NCBI RefSeq assembly: GCF_000813125.1
Contig: NZ_BASE01000106.1
Coordinates: 24,421 to 88,420 of the forward strand
DNA: 64,000 bases
Source of the DNA: Mesobacillus selenatarsenatis SF-1
GTDB taxonomy: Bacteria; Bacillota; Bacilli; Bacillales; Cytobacillaceae
Direction: 5' to 3'
Positions 50,392 through 57,404 of this stretch are shown in pieces. The notes under the pieces were generated by a model. It saw only the letters and a list, made by a program, of their open reading frames with translations, made no database searches and was not told the origin of the DNA. Position numbers and translations under genes: made by a program. How positions within the stretch are numbered: position 1 is the first letter of the stretch; each line of letters starts with the position of its first letter.

Positions 50392-50712
50392 GTGATCGGT
50401 GAACGCGTCAAGAAACTTCGACAAGAAAAAAGAATGTCCTTATCTGAACTGGCAGAGCAAGCTGGCGTGGCAAAATCATATTTGAGCTCTTTGGAGCGAA
50501 ACCTTCAAACAAATCCTTCAATCCAATTTTTAGAAAAGATAGCAGGAGTATTGGATGTACCAGTAGACCACCTGATCCATGAACAACCTGACAAAGAAAA
50601 CATGGATTCTGATTGGGTCAATCTTGTAAAAGAAGCAATGGATTCTGGTATCACAAAAGACCAGTTCCGTGAGTTTCTGGAATTCAATAAATGGAGACTC
50701 CACAATAAATAA
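50392..50712 (+). CDS. sinR: SinR-like HTH repressor (first)
   Basis: A 106-residue protein closely following B. subtilis SinR: XRE helix-turn-helix (KRMSLSELAEQAGVAKSYLSSLERNLQTNPSIQFLEKIAGVLDV, residues 12-57) and the C-terminal Sin dimer domain (SDWVNLVKEAMDSGITKDQFREFLEFNKWRL). In B. subtilis SinR represses biofilm matrix genes and is titrated by SinI. GTG at 50392 gives the normal N-terminus (MIGERVKKLR); AAGGTG upstream. Its own terminator follows. Confidence 0.92.
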   Translation: MIGERVKKLRQEKRMSLSELAEQAGVAKSYLSSLERNLQTNPSIQFLEKIAGVLDVPVDHLIHEQPDKENMDSDWVNLVKEAMDSGITKDQFREFLEFNKWRLHNK

Positions 50713-50720
50713 ACCTCAAT

Positions 50721-50747
50721 GGACAGCCTAAGCTGTCCGTTTTTTAT
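50721..50747 (+). terminator. sinR terminator
   Basis: GGACAGC (50721-50727) pairs with GCTGTCC (50732-50738), then GTTTTTTATT. Confidence 0.92.
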
Positions 50748-50797
50748 TATGGATGTTTTCGCATTGTTTGTGGCTTTTCATCCTTCGCCGCATATAC

Positions 50798-51007
50798 GAA
50801 AAGAGCCTTTATTATAGGCTGTTTTCGTAAAGAGTGTTGTTAAAATCCTAAAGCCGATTTTAACGGAATATATACCCATTTTGCAGGTCTGTAATAAGTT
50901 TGCATGCTCTTTTCTCACAAAAGGGTCAACTTTACGAAGGAATATAGGTAATTCAATCCTATTTTGTAGTCAAATAGCAACAAAGTTTGAGAAAAGAGCC
51001 TTTATTA
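50798..51007. repeat. 210-bp structured non-coding element bounded by 17-bp direct repeats
   Basis: GAAAAGAGCCTTTATTA occurs at 50798-50814 and again at 50991-51007. Between them are a perfect hairpin GTTAAAATC (50839-50847)/GATTTTAAC (50856-50864) and an 11-bp inverted pair GCTCTTTTCTC (50906-50916)/GAGAAAAGAGC (50989-50999). No open frame. It looks like a small dispersed or mobile element lying in the gene-free stretch between sinR and the sinI-like gene. Confidence 0.65.
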
Positions 51008-51038
51008 AAAAATAAAAAGCACCTCTAAAAGAGCTGCT
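51004..51038 (-). terminator. Terminator of the sinI-like gene
   Basis: AGCACCTCT (51018-51026) pairs with AGAGCTGCT (51030-51038) with one mismatch; on the minus strand TTTTATTTTTTAAT follows. It lies 39 bases after the stop. Confidence 0.8.
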
Positions 51039-51076
51039 CGATGGCAATTCCGTTTTCTATGTAAAGATCCACTTGC

Positions 51077-51202
51077 TTATTTGTTGGTCTTCGTTAAAAA
51101 CTCCCTGATTTCTTCTTTGTTTATCCCCATCTCTAATGCTTCCATTATAAGCTGCATCCATTCTGTATCCAATTCTTCGAAAACTACCTGTTCTTTAATC
51201 AA
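51077..51202 (-). CDS. sinI: SinI-like antirepressor (41 aa)
   Basis: A short gene easily missed. It reads MIKEQVVFEELDTEW, MQLIMEALEMGINKEE, IREFLTKTNK. The pattern ELDxEWxxLIxEAxxxGIxxEEIREFL is the SinI/SinR dimerisation domain and aligns with the C-termini of both SinR-like proteins here (DSDWVNLVKEAMDSGITKDQFREFL). SinI binds SinR and lifts repression. TTG start at 51202, six bases after GGGGGGAAG. The leader holds a c-di-GMP-I riboswitch whose 3' end is only about ten bases from the start codon. A GTTCTAT SinR-type site lies further upstream. Confidence 0.85.
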   Translation of the reverse strand: MIKEQVVFEELDTEWMQLIMEALEMGINKEEIREFLTKTNK

Positions 51203-51217
51203 GTTCTTCCCCCCAAA

Positions 51218-51318
51218 ATACAGTTAGTATTCCAGGCAGTCCGGCCATCATAGTACATCGCACCTTAGATCCGTGACTTTGCGTCCTAGTTTTTCAACAA
51301 GTTTGCCTTTTTCTGTAT
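51218..51318 (-). promoter_or_regulatory. c-di-GMP-I (GEMM-I) riboswitch before sinI
   Basis: Read on the minus strand the conserved blocks are in order: AAGGCAAAC (51301-51309), a P2 stem with GAAA tetraloop (GTT-GAAA-AAC), GGACGCAAAG (51277-51286), ACGGATCTAAGG carrying the CUAAG half of the tetraloop receptor, TATGATGGCCGG carrying the other half, and CTGCC (51236-51240). ATACAG (51313-51318) and CTGTAT (51218-51223) can close the outer stem. The 3' end is three bases from the GGGGGG ribosome site, suggesting translational control; on or off switching cannot be told. The rest of the gene-free stretch 51319-51558 holds only a candidate promoter and a SinR-type site. Confidence 0.9.
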
Positions 51319-51358
51319 CTTTCTACTCACTTTTTTACTCTTAATGTCATTGTATATT

Positions 51359-51365
51359 GTTCTAT
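51359..51365. promoter_or_regulatory. SinR-type site upstream of the sinI riboswitch
   Basis: GTTCTAT, identical to the site at 50308 (both in the context TTGTTCTATA), in the probable promoter region of the sinI transcript, about 40 bases before the aptamer. Confidence 0.4.
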
Positions 51366-51558
51366 ATATTTAACATGTAAATATTTGTCGGCAAGAATAG
51401 AAGTATTTATTCTCTTTTCTTCCAAAGAATTACAAAATCATGGCATTACAGTGCTATTATCTGAAAATTAAAATCATTCACTTATAGATTTTTGTCATAT
51501 TATAGCTCTAATTGTTGAACTCTTTTTTTAAAATAACCCCCATAAACTTGAGACGATC

Positions 51559-51753
51559 CTATAGATGGCCAGTTTTCTTATACATTTGCTTTTTTAAATG
51601 CGGTAAAATTGCCACTTTTTCAAGACTGATGGCATTAAAAAACGGGTATCTCGTTAAATCATTTCCGCAAATCGGGCAGAGCCACTCTCCAACCTCACTG
51701 CTGCTAAACGAAGGACGGTTACAACGATCACAATTTTTTCTGTACACGGCCAT
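51559..51753 (-). CDS. Small zinc-ribbon protein
   Basis: Sixty-four residues with two CxxC knuckles: NCDRCNRPSFSS (Cys about 7 and 10) and LCPICGNDL (Cys about 25 and 28), then a basic tail (LPHLKKQMYKKTGHL). The ATG at 51753 follows AAAAGGGG. No family recognised; resembles rubredoxin/zinc-ribbon-like regulators. It lies between sinI and the second sinR-like gene, on the minus strand, divergent from the latter. Confidence 0.6.
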   Translation of the reverse strand: MAVYRKNCDRCNRPSFSSSEVGEWLCPICGNDLTRYPFFNAISLEKVAILPHLKKQMYKKTGHL

Positions 51754-51849
51754 CAAGCCCCTTTTAAAAGAAATTTGTTACTATATTCCATTCGAGTATA
51801 GTCCATTTGTATCAATTCTGAAAAAGTCTAAAATATCGCTAATTTTCTT

Positions 51850-51874
51850 AAAAAAGAACAAAAACCGTTCTTTT
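51850..51874. promoter_or_regulatory. Inverted SinR-type operator (perfect 9-7-9)
   Basis: AAAAAGAAC, seven bases, GTTCTTTTT: two facing GTTCTTT SinR consensus boxes upstream of the second sinR-like gene. Confidence 0.6.
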
Positions 51875-51914
51875 TCAAGAAATCCCTCTGTTTATCTCAG
51901 TTTCTTGTATTTTT

Positions 51915-51939
51915 AAAAGAACTGATTTGTTCGTTATAA
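51915..51939 (+). promoter_or_regulatory. SinR-type operator overlapping the -10 box of the second sinR-like gene
   Basis: AAAGAAC (51915-51921), six bases, GTTCGTT (51928-51934), directly overlapping TATAAT (51934-51939). Binding here would block the promoter; start codon is 35 bases on. Confidence 0.55.
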
Positions 51940-51973
51940 TGAATTAATAGATGAATAAAAAGGAGATTCTCTT

Positions 51974-52312
51974 ATGACGGTTGGAGAGAAAATAAAAAGT
52001 TTAAGGCTTGAAAAAAAGTATTCCATTAGTGAACTCTCTGAAAAAGCAAATGTTTCCAAATCCTATCTCAGTTATATCGAGAGAGGGATCCAGGGAAATC
52101 CATCGCTTCAGGTATTGTCCCGCCTGGCAGACAACTTGGATACAAGTGTTGAGTATTTGATGGGAAAGCAAAACATGAAAGCTGCCAGGATGCCTGTTGA
52201 TGAGGAATGGGTTGGACTCGTTGATGAAGCTATAAAAAACGGAATCAGCAAAGAAGATTTTGCTTATTATCTGGATTTCATGAAGTTTAAGAGCAGGAGA
52301 AAACGGGATTAG
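51974..52312 (+). CDS. SinR/SlrR-like HTH repressor (second)
   Basis: A 112-residue paralogue: XRE helix-turn-helix (KYSISELSEKANVSKSYLSYIERGIQGNPSLQVLSRLADNLD) and a C-terminal Sin domain (EEWVGLVDEAIKNGISKEDFAYYLDFMKF). SlrR in B. subtilis is the analogous second SinR-family protein forming a switch with SinR. AAAGGAG upstream of ATG. Two inverted GTTC boxes precede it. Confidence 0.9.
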   Translation: MTVGEKIKSLRLEKKYSISELSEKANVSKSYLSYIERGIQGNPSLQVLSRLADNLDTSVEYLMGKQNMKAARMPVDEEWVGLVDEAIKNGISKEDFAYYLDFMKFKSRRKRD

Positions 52313-52401
52313 CAGTTAAGTATTTATATAAATTACAATGCAAAACGGCGCTTTAGAACAAGTATTTTCCAGAGGCTTTGGATCTGACTGTTTGCACACC
52401 C

Positions 52402-52432
52402 AAAAAAAGAACCAGCCTTATAGGCTGATTCT
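52402..52432 (-). terminator. psuG terminator overlapping its stop codon
   Basis: AGAACCAGCCT and AGGCTGATTCT flank TAT; the psuG stop lies in the stem, and TTTTTTTGG follows on the minus strand. Confidence 0.9.
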
Positions 52433-53344
52433 CTGTTTGGCCAGGCTGGCTGCAATCTTTGCCCCCACCCTTGCATTATTTTTCACAAGTGCGATATTCG
52501 CAACAAGGCTTTTCCCATCTGTTAATTCTTTCACCTTCCCAAGAAGGAATGGAGTTACCTGCTTGCCGCCGATTTGTTTTTCGATGGCTTCATCCAGGGC
52601 TTTTTCGATCACATTGGCGATAAAACTCTCCTCCAAGGCGTCTTCTTCTGGAATTGGATTAGCCACGACGACTCCTCCAACAAGACCCAGTTCCCATTTG
52701 GTTTCGATCATCTCTGCTATAGCTTCTGGTGTATCAAGCCGGAAGTTGACATTGTATGGACTTGTACGCGTGTAAAAGGCTGGCAGTGAGTCTGTTCCAA
52801 AACCTATAACAGGAACTCCCTGAGTCTCTAGGTATTCAAGCGTGAGTCCCAGGTCAAGAATAGACTTGGCACCGGCACATACAACAGCGACATTCGTTTT
52901 GGCAAGCTCCTGCAGGTCTGCAGAAATATCCATTGTTGTTTCTGCTTCGCGATGTACGCCGCCTATTCCGCCGGTCACAAACACTTCAATCTTTGCGAGC
53001 TCTGCGCAAATCATCGTTGCCGCCACCGTTGTCGCTCCATTTTTCTTTGTGGATAACAAATACGGCAAGTCCCGCCGGCTCGCCTTCTCAACATCTCTGC
53101 TCTGCCCCAGGTACTCAAGCTCTTCATCTGACAAGCCAATTTTTATTTTTCCATCGAGGATGGCAATGGTTGCAGGTACCGCTCCATTTTCACGGATGAT
53201 TTGTTCTACTTCTCTCGCTGTGTGGACATTCTGTGGATAAGGCATCCCATGTGAAATAATTGTTGATTCCAGGGCGACGACCGGTTTGCCTGCTTTTTTC
53301 GCTTCTGTAACTTCCTGTGAATATTCAAGCCACTTTTCCAGCAT
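52418..53344 (-). CDS. psuG: Pseudouridine-5'-phosphate glycosidase
   Basis: A 308-residue enzyme of the IndA/PsuG family that splits pseudouridine 5'-phosphate (forming it in reverse) into uracil and ribose 5-phosphate. Visible: [17 protein letters not shown] near the start, [40 protein letters not shown], and the catalytic Lys region [18 protein letters not shown]. It lies 12 bases after psuK, so a two-gene pathway. GAGGT precedes the ATG. Confidence 0.95.
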   Translation of the reverse strand: MLEKWLEYSQEVTEAKKAGKPVVALESTIISHGMPYPQNVHTAREVEQIIRENGAVPATIAILDGKIKIGLSDEELEYLGQSRDVEKASRRDLPYLLSTKKNGATTVAATMICAELAKIEVFVTGGIGGVHREAETTMDISADLQELAKTNVAVVCAGAKSILDLGLTLEYLETQGVPVIGFGTDSLPAFYTRTSPYNVNFRLDTPEAIAEMIETKWELGLVGGVVVANPIPEEDALEESFIANVIEKALDEAIEKQIGGKQVTPFLLGKVKELTDGKSLVANIALVKNNARVGAKIAASLAKQRISL

Positions 53345-53356
53345 GGTGTACCTCGC

Positions 53357-54454
53357 TTATTTAAAGTTTTGTTTATATGTCTCTAGTAATTGTTTATTAT
53401 TCAAAATCGGATTTACTGTCTCTATCGATTGCAGCGTCAAGATGGAACAGGCCATGCCAATTTTGCAAGCATCCTCTGTCTGGATGCCATTTATATGGGC
53501 ATATATGATTCCTGCAACGAGTGAATCTCCTGCTCCTGTTACATCGATAACAGAAATTGCCGGGGGAATCAGAACCCCTGCTTCACCTTTTGAAGTAAAG
53601 TAAATCAGGCCCTTGTCTCCGCGGCTGATGACAACCTTCTCTACACCTTTATGTATAATCAACTCTGCTGCCTTAAAGTAGTCGCCTTCAGTATTGATCC
53701 TGATGCCCGCAATGGCTTCTGCCTCATCTTTATTGGCTATCAGCCATGTCACACCTAACAAGCTCTGCGGAATCTTCTTTGCTTTTGGGGATGAAACGGG
53801 AGTGATACAAAGCTGTATGTCCTCATTCCGGCACCGGTCAATAATTCTTGCAAGGACATCTGCCGGGAAATTTGTATCCAGCATAATGAGGTCTGATGAA
53901 GCAAAATAGCCCCATTTGCGATCGATGAAATCAGGAGTGATAGAATCATAGATTGACATTTCCGCTAACGCTACCGTCATCTCTCCCTCATTATCCAGCA
54001 CTGCCGTATAAGCTCCAGTCGACTGTCCCTTAAGCGTTTCTGATGGCTCCACGTCCGCAAATGCCTTTGTATATTCCATAAGCCAGTGGCCTTCGTGGTC
54101 ATCACCGACTACTGTCAGTATGCTTACATCACTTCCAAGTCTGCCCATATTCTCCCCGATATTCCTGGCAACCCCTCCGCATGATTTAGAGCTTTCAGCC
54201 GGGTTCGAAGTGTGAAGCTCCAGAACACCCTTCGACCATATTTTGCGGTCGACATTTGCTCCTCCCACACACAGTACCTGGCGTCTTTCCGGTAAAATAT
54301 ATGCCCGTCCAATAAGCTTTCCTTGCTTTATTAAAGAAGAAATATAGCCGGCAACTTCGGAACGCGATAAATCTGTCTTCGCAGCAAGATCAATCTGTGA
54401 AATGAACGGATCCTCTTTAATCAGTTTTAAAATAAGAGCCTCTTTTTCGTTCAT
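53357..54454 (-). CDS. psuK: Pseudouridine kinase, PfkB family with N-terminal HTH
   Basis: A 365-residue protein. Residues 1-55 form a winged helix (EALILKLIKEDPFISQIDLAAKTDLSRSEVAGYISSLIKQG). The rest is a PfkB ribokinase-like kinase (VLCVGGANVDRK; C-terminal signature VIDVTGAGDSLVAGIIYAH with catalytic Asp). It phosphorylates pseudouridine for psuG. The HTH may allow DNA binding and self-regulation, as in several Firmicute PfkB fusions. ATG 54454 has GAGGTG upstream. Confidence 0.92.
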   Translation of the reverse strand: MNEKEALILKLIKEDPFISQIDLAAKTDLSRSEVAGYISSLIKQGKLIGRAYILPERRQVLCVGGANVDRKIWSKGVLELHTSNPAESSKSCGGVARNIGENMGRLGSDVSILTVVGDDHEGHWLMEYTKAFADVEPSETLKGQSTGAYTAVLDNEGEMTVALAEMSIYDSITPDFIDRKWGYFASSDLIMLDTNFPADVLARIIDRCRNEDIQLCITPVSSPKAKKIPQSLLGVTWLIANKDEAEAIAGIRINTEGDYFKAAELIIHKGVEKVVISRGDKGLIYFTSKGEAGVLIPPAISVIDVTGAGDSLVAGIIYAHINGIQTEDACKIGMACSILTLQSIETVNPILNNKQLLETYKQNFK

Positions 54455-54587
54455 GTTGCGCACCTCGCTATTTCCAAAATATTGCTTACACTTAAATTTT
54501 AAACCTTTATCTGAATATACACAACTTTATTAATATTTGTTCACTTTTTAAAAAAGGTATTTATACAATTCATTAAAGCTTGAAGGA

Positions 54588-54599
54588 TTGTCACAAAAT
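54588..54599 (-). promoter_or_regulatory. ATTTTGTGACAA motif upstream of nosL1
   Basis: The minus-strand reading is ATTTTGTGACAA, identical over 12 bases to 58921-58932 before the small membrane-protein gene. It resembles half of an Fnr/Rex/ResD-type site; regulator not determined. Confidence 0.35.
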
Positions 54600-54700
54600 C
54601 GTCATAAAAACAATATGCTTCTCACGCTTTTCCCTTTGATTTTTCGCATTTTAATCACAACTCCCTGATAGGATTAAAATCGATCAAAGGAGGAGATTTT

Positions 54701-55327
54701 ATGAAGAAATTTTTTGCTATCATGGTGGCATTATTTTTAATGATAATCGTTTCTGCCTGCGGAAATGAAGCGGCTGAAAATGAGCAAAAAAACGGTCAGG
54801 AAATTGCGGCAACTGAAGTGAAACACGATGATGATGACCATGCGGATGGTCCTCATGAACCAGGTGCTGACGATGTTTGTGCATTCTGCAATATGAAAGT
54901 ATATGAGAAAGCTGATCCAATGGGAGTCTTCACAGCACAGGCCAAAACGAAAGACGGAGAGTATGTTTTTTTTGATGACTCTGGCTGTCTATTAAATATC
55001 ACTAGACGTGATGATATTGAATTCGAGGAGAAATGGGTCCGTGATTATATCACCTCTGAGTGGGTCGAGGCTGATTCTGCAACTCCTGTAAAAGCAGACC
55101 TTAAGACACCTATGAAATACGGCTACGCATTCTTCAAACACAACGAAAGCGCCGAAAAATTCATATCAGAAAACAGCGACAAGAATCCTGCGATGGCAAC
55201 ATGGGAGCAAATCGACCAGATTGCAAACGAACGCTATATGAAAAAAATGAAGATGAATAGCGACAGCATGGATAAGGATAAGGACAGCGAAATGGATGGA
55301 GATAGCGAAGAGGAAAGCGGCCTTTAA
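54701..55327 (+). CDS. nosL: NosL-family copper lipoprotein (first) with metal-binding tails
   Basis: A 208-residue lipoprotein: lipobox VSAC (Cys20), then a His/Asp-rich stretch HDDDDHADGPHEP, then the NosL domain with Cys60-x2-Cys63-x-Met65 (CAFCNM) and the FFDDSGC segment, and an acidic tail of Asp/Glu/Ser/Met. NosL delivers Cu(I) to nitrous oxide reductase NosZ. The acidic and His tails are unusual. AAAGGAGGAG upstream. Faces the nosDLYF operon, which has its own NosL. Confidence 0.88.
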   Translation: MKKFFAIMVALFLMIIVSACGNEAAENEQKNGQEIAATEVKHDDDDHADGPHEPGADDVCAFCNMKVYEKADPMGVFTAQAKTKDGEYVFFDDSGCLLNITRRDDIEFEEKWVRDYITSEWVEADSATPVKADLKTPMKYGYAFFKHNESAEKFISENSDKNPAMATWEQIDQIANERYMKKMKMNSDSMDKDKDSEMDGDSEEESGL

Positions 55328-55358
55328 TGGTGAATTTTACGTAATAACCAATAAAATG

Positions 55359-55395
55359 AAATCCCGGTGTGTAATTCAGCACCGGGATTTTTCGT
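55359..55395. terminator. Bidirectional terminator between nosL1 and nosF
   Basis: AAATCCCGGTG (55359-55369) pairs with CACCGGGATTT (55380-55390), then TTCG. Confidence 0.88.
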
Positions 55396-55421
55396 CTAGC
55401 ATTTAATTTTCGCGTAAAAAT

Positions 55422-56132
55422 CTAATTAAAGAAGACCTTTTCAAGTGGCGTATAGACACCGTTTTTTTGTACTAGTGATTCAACTGAATCACAATACTGC
55501 AGATGCCCCTCCTGCATGAACCCAGCCCTGTCAGCTAATTCCTCCACCAGGCTAAGGATATGGGTAGTAAAGAAAATCGTTCTGCCCTGGCGTTTCTCTT
55601 CCTGAATAATCTCCTTGAAGCGGTACACCCAGAGTGGATCAAGTCCATTGGTTGGTTCATCAAGAATTCGCAGCGGGACGTCCGGTAACAGCGCCTGCGC
55701 AAGCGAAAGACGCTGCTGCATTCCTTTCGAATATTGTTTAATCTGCATATCTCGTACATCAAATAAGCCAACCTGGTGAAGAGCTTCAGTCACTTTTTCA
55801 TCACTTATTCCTCTTAACCTCGCAAAAAAAGTCAAAACTTCCAACCCCGTCAGCTGGCGTGGAAAGAGCATTTCATCCGGCATATAGGAAAATAGTTTTT
55901 TAAAACTTTTACTCTGCGGTTCAACTTTTTTACCGTCCATAAATACCATGCCCGCAGTCGGCTTCATAATCCCTGTAAGCATTTTGATCAATGTACTCTT
56001 GCCTGCACCGTTTCCTCCGCAGAGTGCAAAGATTTCAGGCTTGTCGATTGAGAAGCTGATGTCAGTAATCTTCTTGGTCGGACTATAATGCTTTGCCAAT
56101 CCTTCTATCCTGATCCATTCCTTGCTATTCAT
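55422..56132 (-). CDS. nosF: NosF-type ABC transporter ATP-binding protein
   Basis: A 236-residue ATPase: Walker A GGNGAGKST, Q-loop region YMPDEMLFPRQL, signature YSKGMQQRLSLAQAL, Walker B LRILDEPTNGLDP, H-loop TTHIL. Together with NosY it powers maturation of the CuZ site of NosZ, probably by exporting a sulfur compound to NosD. ATG 56132 overlaps the nosY stop by eight bases. Confidence 0.9.
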   Translation of the reverse strand: MNSKEWIRIEGLAKHYSPTKKITDISFSIDKPEIFALCGGNGAGKSTLIKMLTGIMKPTAGMVFMDGKKVEPQSKSFKKLFSYMPDEMLFPRQLTGLEVLTFFARLRGISDEKVTEALHQVGLFDVRDMQIKQYSKGMQQRLSLAQALLPDVPLRILDEPTNGLDPLWVYRFKEIIQEEKRQGRTIFFTTHILSLVEELADRAGFMQEGHLQYCDSVESLVQKNGVYTPLEKVFFN

Positions 56133-56943
56133 CCTCAACACCCCGTTTAGTCCTGTACACAGAATATAGGACAGGCAATATCGTCCAAAGCAAAACAGCA
56201 AAAACAAATAACGTTTTGCCTATCAATCCATCTGCCCAGATGGTTAAATCATATAATCGTGGCCCGAATACCGATGCTCCATCCAGCGACAGGATCGATT
56301 GGACGCGAATCAACTCTACTGGATTGAGAAAGATGGACACAGTCAGCATTGGCAGCAGCAATTGCTTCACTATGAATATGCTCAACCCCATAATGATAAA
56401 TTCGTAGAAAAGCACAAGGAAGGCCCAGACAATCAAGCTGATCCCCAGCGCCTGGAACCGCGTTTTGGCCACTATGCCAATCATCATCGCCAGCGACAGG
56501 AAAATGGCCGCCAACAGAATCGAATACATATAAAACAACACCAGCAAAGAAACAGAAACTCCCCCGCCGACGAAGAAGATGACGAGCAATGCTGCACCAT
56601 ACCCAAACGTCAATACAGACCAGACCGCAGCAAACAAGCCTGCATACTTGCCCAGGATAACAGCCCATGGGGAAATCGGATATGTCAGCAGCAGCGTTAG
56701 CCCGCGGTCTTCCTTTTCACCTGACAAAAACAAGCTGCCGATCAGCAAAGACAGCAATGGAATCAACAGTAAGTTGATATTCAGCAAGCTGGCCGTCATC
56801 CTGTTAAATCCATCAAACCCTGTTCCTCCTGTGTTGCCCAAAAAAGCGACCATCACGGCCAGGGATGAGAACAATAAACCAAAGCCGGCAAGCCAATGGC
56901 TTCTCATCATCAAGGTCAACTGCTGCCTCGCGATGTGCCTCAT
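56125..56943 (-). CDS. nosY: NosY-type ABC permease
   Basis: A 272-residue membrane protein with six helices (GLTLLLTYPISPWAVILGKYAGLFAAVW is the typical ABC-2 coupling region). ATG 56943 overlaps the nosL2 stop as ATGA and follows GGAGCTGGGGG. Third gene of nosD-nosL-nosY-nosF. Confidence 0.88.
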   Translation of the reverse strand: MRHIARQQLTLMMRSHWLAGFGLLFSSLAVMVAFLGNTGGTGFDGFNRMTASLLNINLLLIPLLSLLIGSLFLSGEKEDRGLTLLLTYPISPWAVILGKYAGLFAAVWSVLTFGYGAALLVIFFVGGGVSVSLLVLFYMYSILLAAIFLSLAMMIGIVAKTRFQALGISLIVWAFLVLFYEFIIMGLSIFIVKQLLLPMLTVSIFLNPVELIRVQSILSLDGASVFGPRLYDLTIWADGLIGKTLFVFAVLLWTILPVLYSVYRTKRGVEDE

Positions 56944-57404
56944 TGCCCCCAGCTCCACTCATGTTTCTTTAATGAATCATAATCCAGCACTTCGCCCATT
57001 CCCTGTTCCTTCACGTAATTTTCAGCGCTCTCCCTGTCCTTGAAACTGACTACACCATTTGCCATCGGGGTCCAGAAATCGGGATGGTACGCATGATAGG
57101 CTTTATCCAGTTCAATCCATTCGCCCGAACCCACGTCCCGTACATATTTTTTCGCTGCACTTTCTTCCTTAAGCAATGGCTCCATCTCCAGGAATTCATC
57201 CATACAGCCTATATCATCAAATTTATATATTTCGCCATCGGCTGTGACAATCTCTGTCGCATAATGCTCATGGGCAAGACCCATATTGCAAACCTCGCAC
57301 ACATCAATTTCCGGGTTTATTTCCTCCGGTTCCATCGCACTGTTATTGCAGCCCGACATAACTCCAACAGAAATCATCAACAGAATTCCAAGCTTTTTGA
57401 TCAT
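56940..57404 (-). CDS. nosL: NosL-family copper lipoprotein (second)
   Basis: A 154-residue lipoprotein with lipobox MSGC (Cys19), Cys36-x2-Cys39-x-Met41 copper motif (CEVCNM), and YKFDDIGCMDEFL. It lacks the acidic tails of the first NosL. The start overlaps the nosD stop (ATGA). Outer-face copper chaperone. Confidence 0.92.
   Translation of the reverse strand: MIKKLGILLMISVGVMSGCNNSAMEPEEINPEIDVCEVCNMGLAHEHYATEIVTADGEIYKFDDIGCMDEFLEMEPLLKEESAAKKYVRDVGSGEWIELDKAYHAYHPDFWTPMANGVVSFKDRESAENYVKEQGMGEVLDYDSLKKHEWSWGQ

Noticed and set aside
51386..51394. Spo0A box before sinI (TTTGTCGGC)
   Set aside because: Two mismatches in a nine-base consensus; expected by chance in AT-rich DNA.
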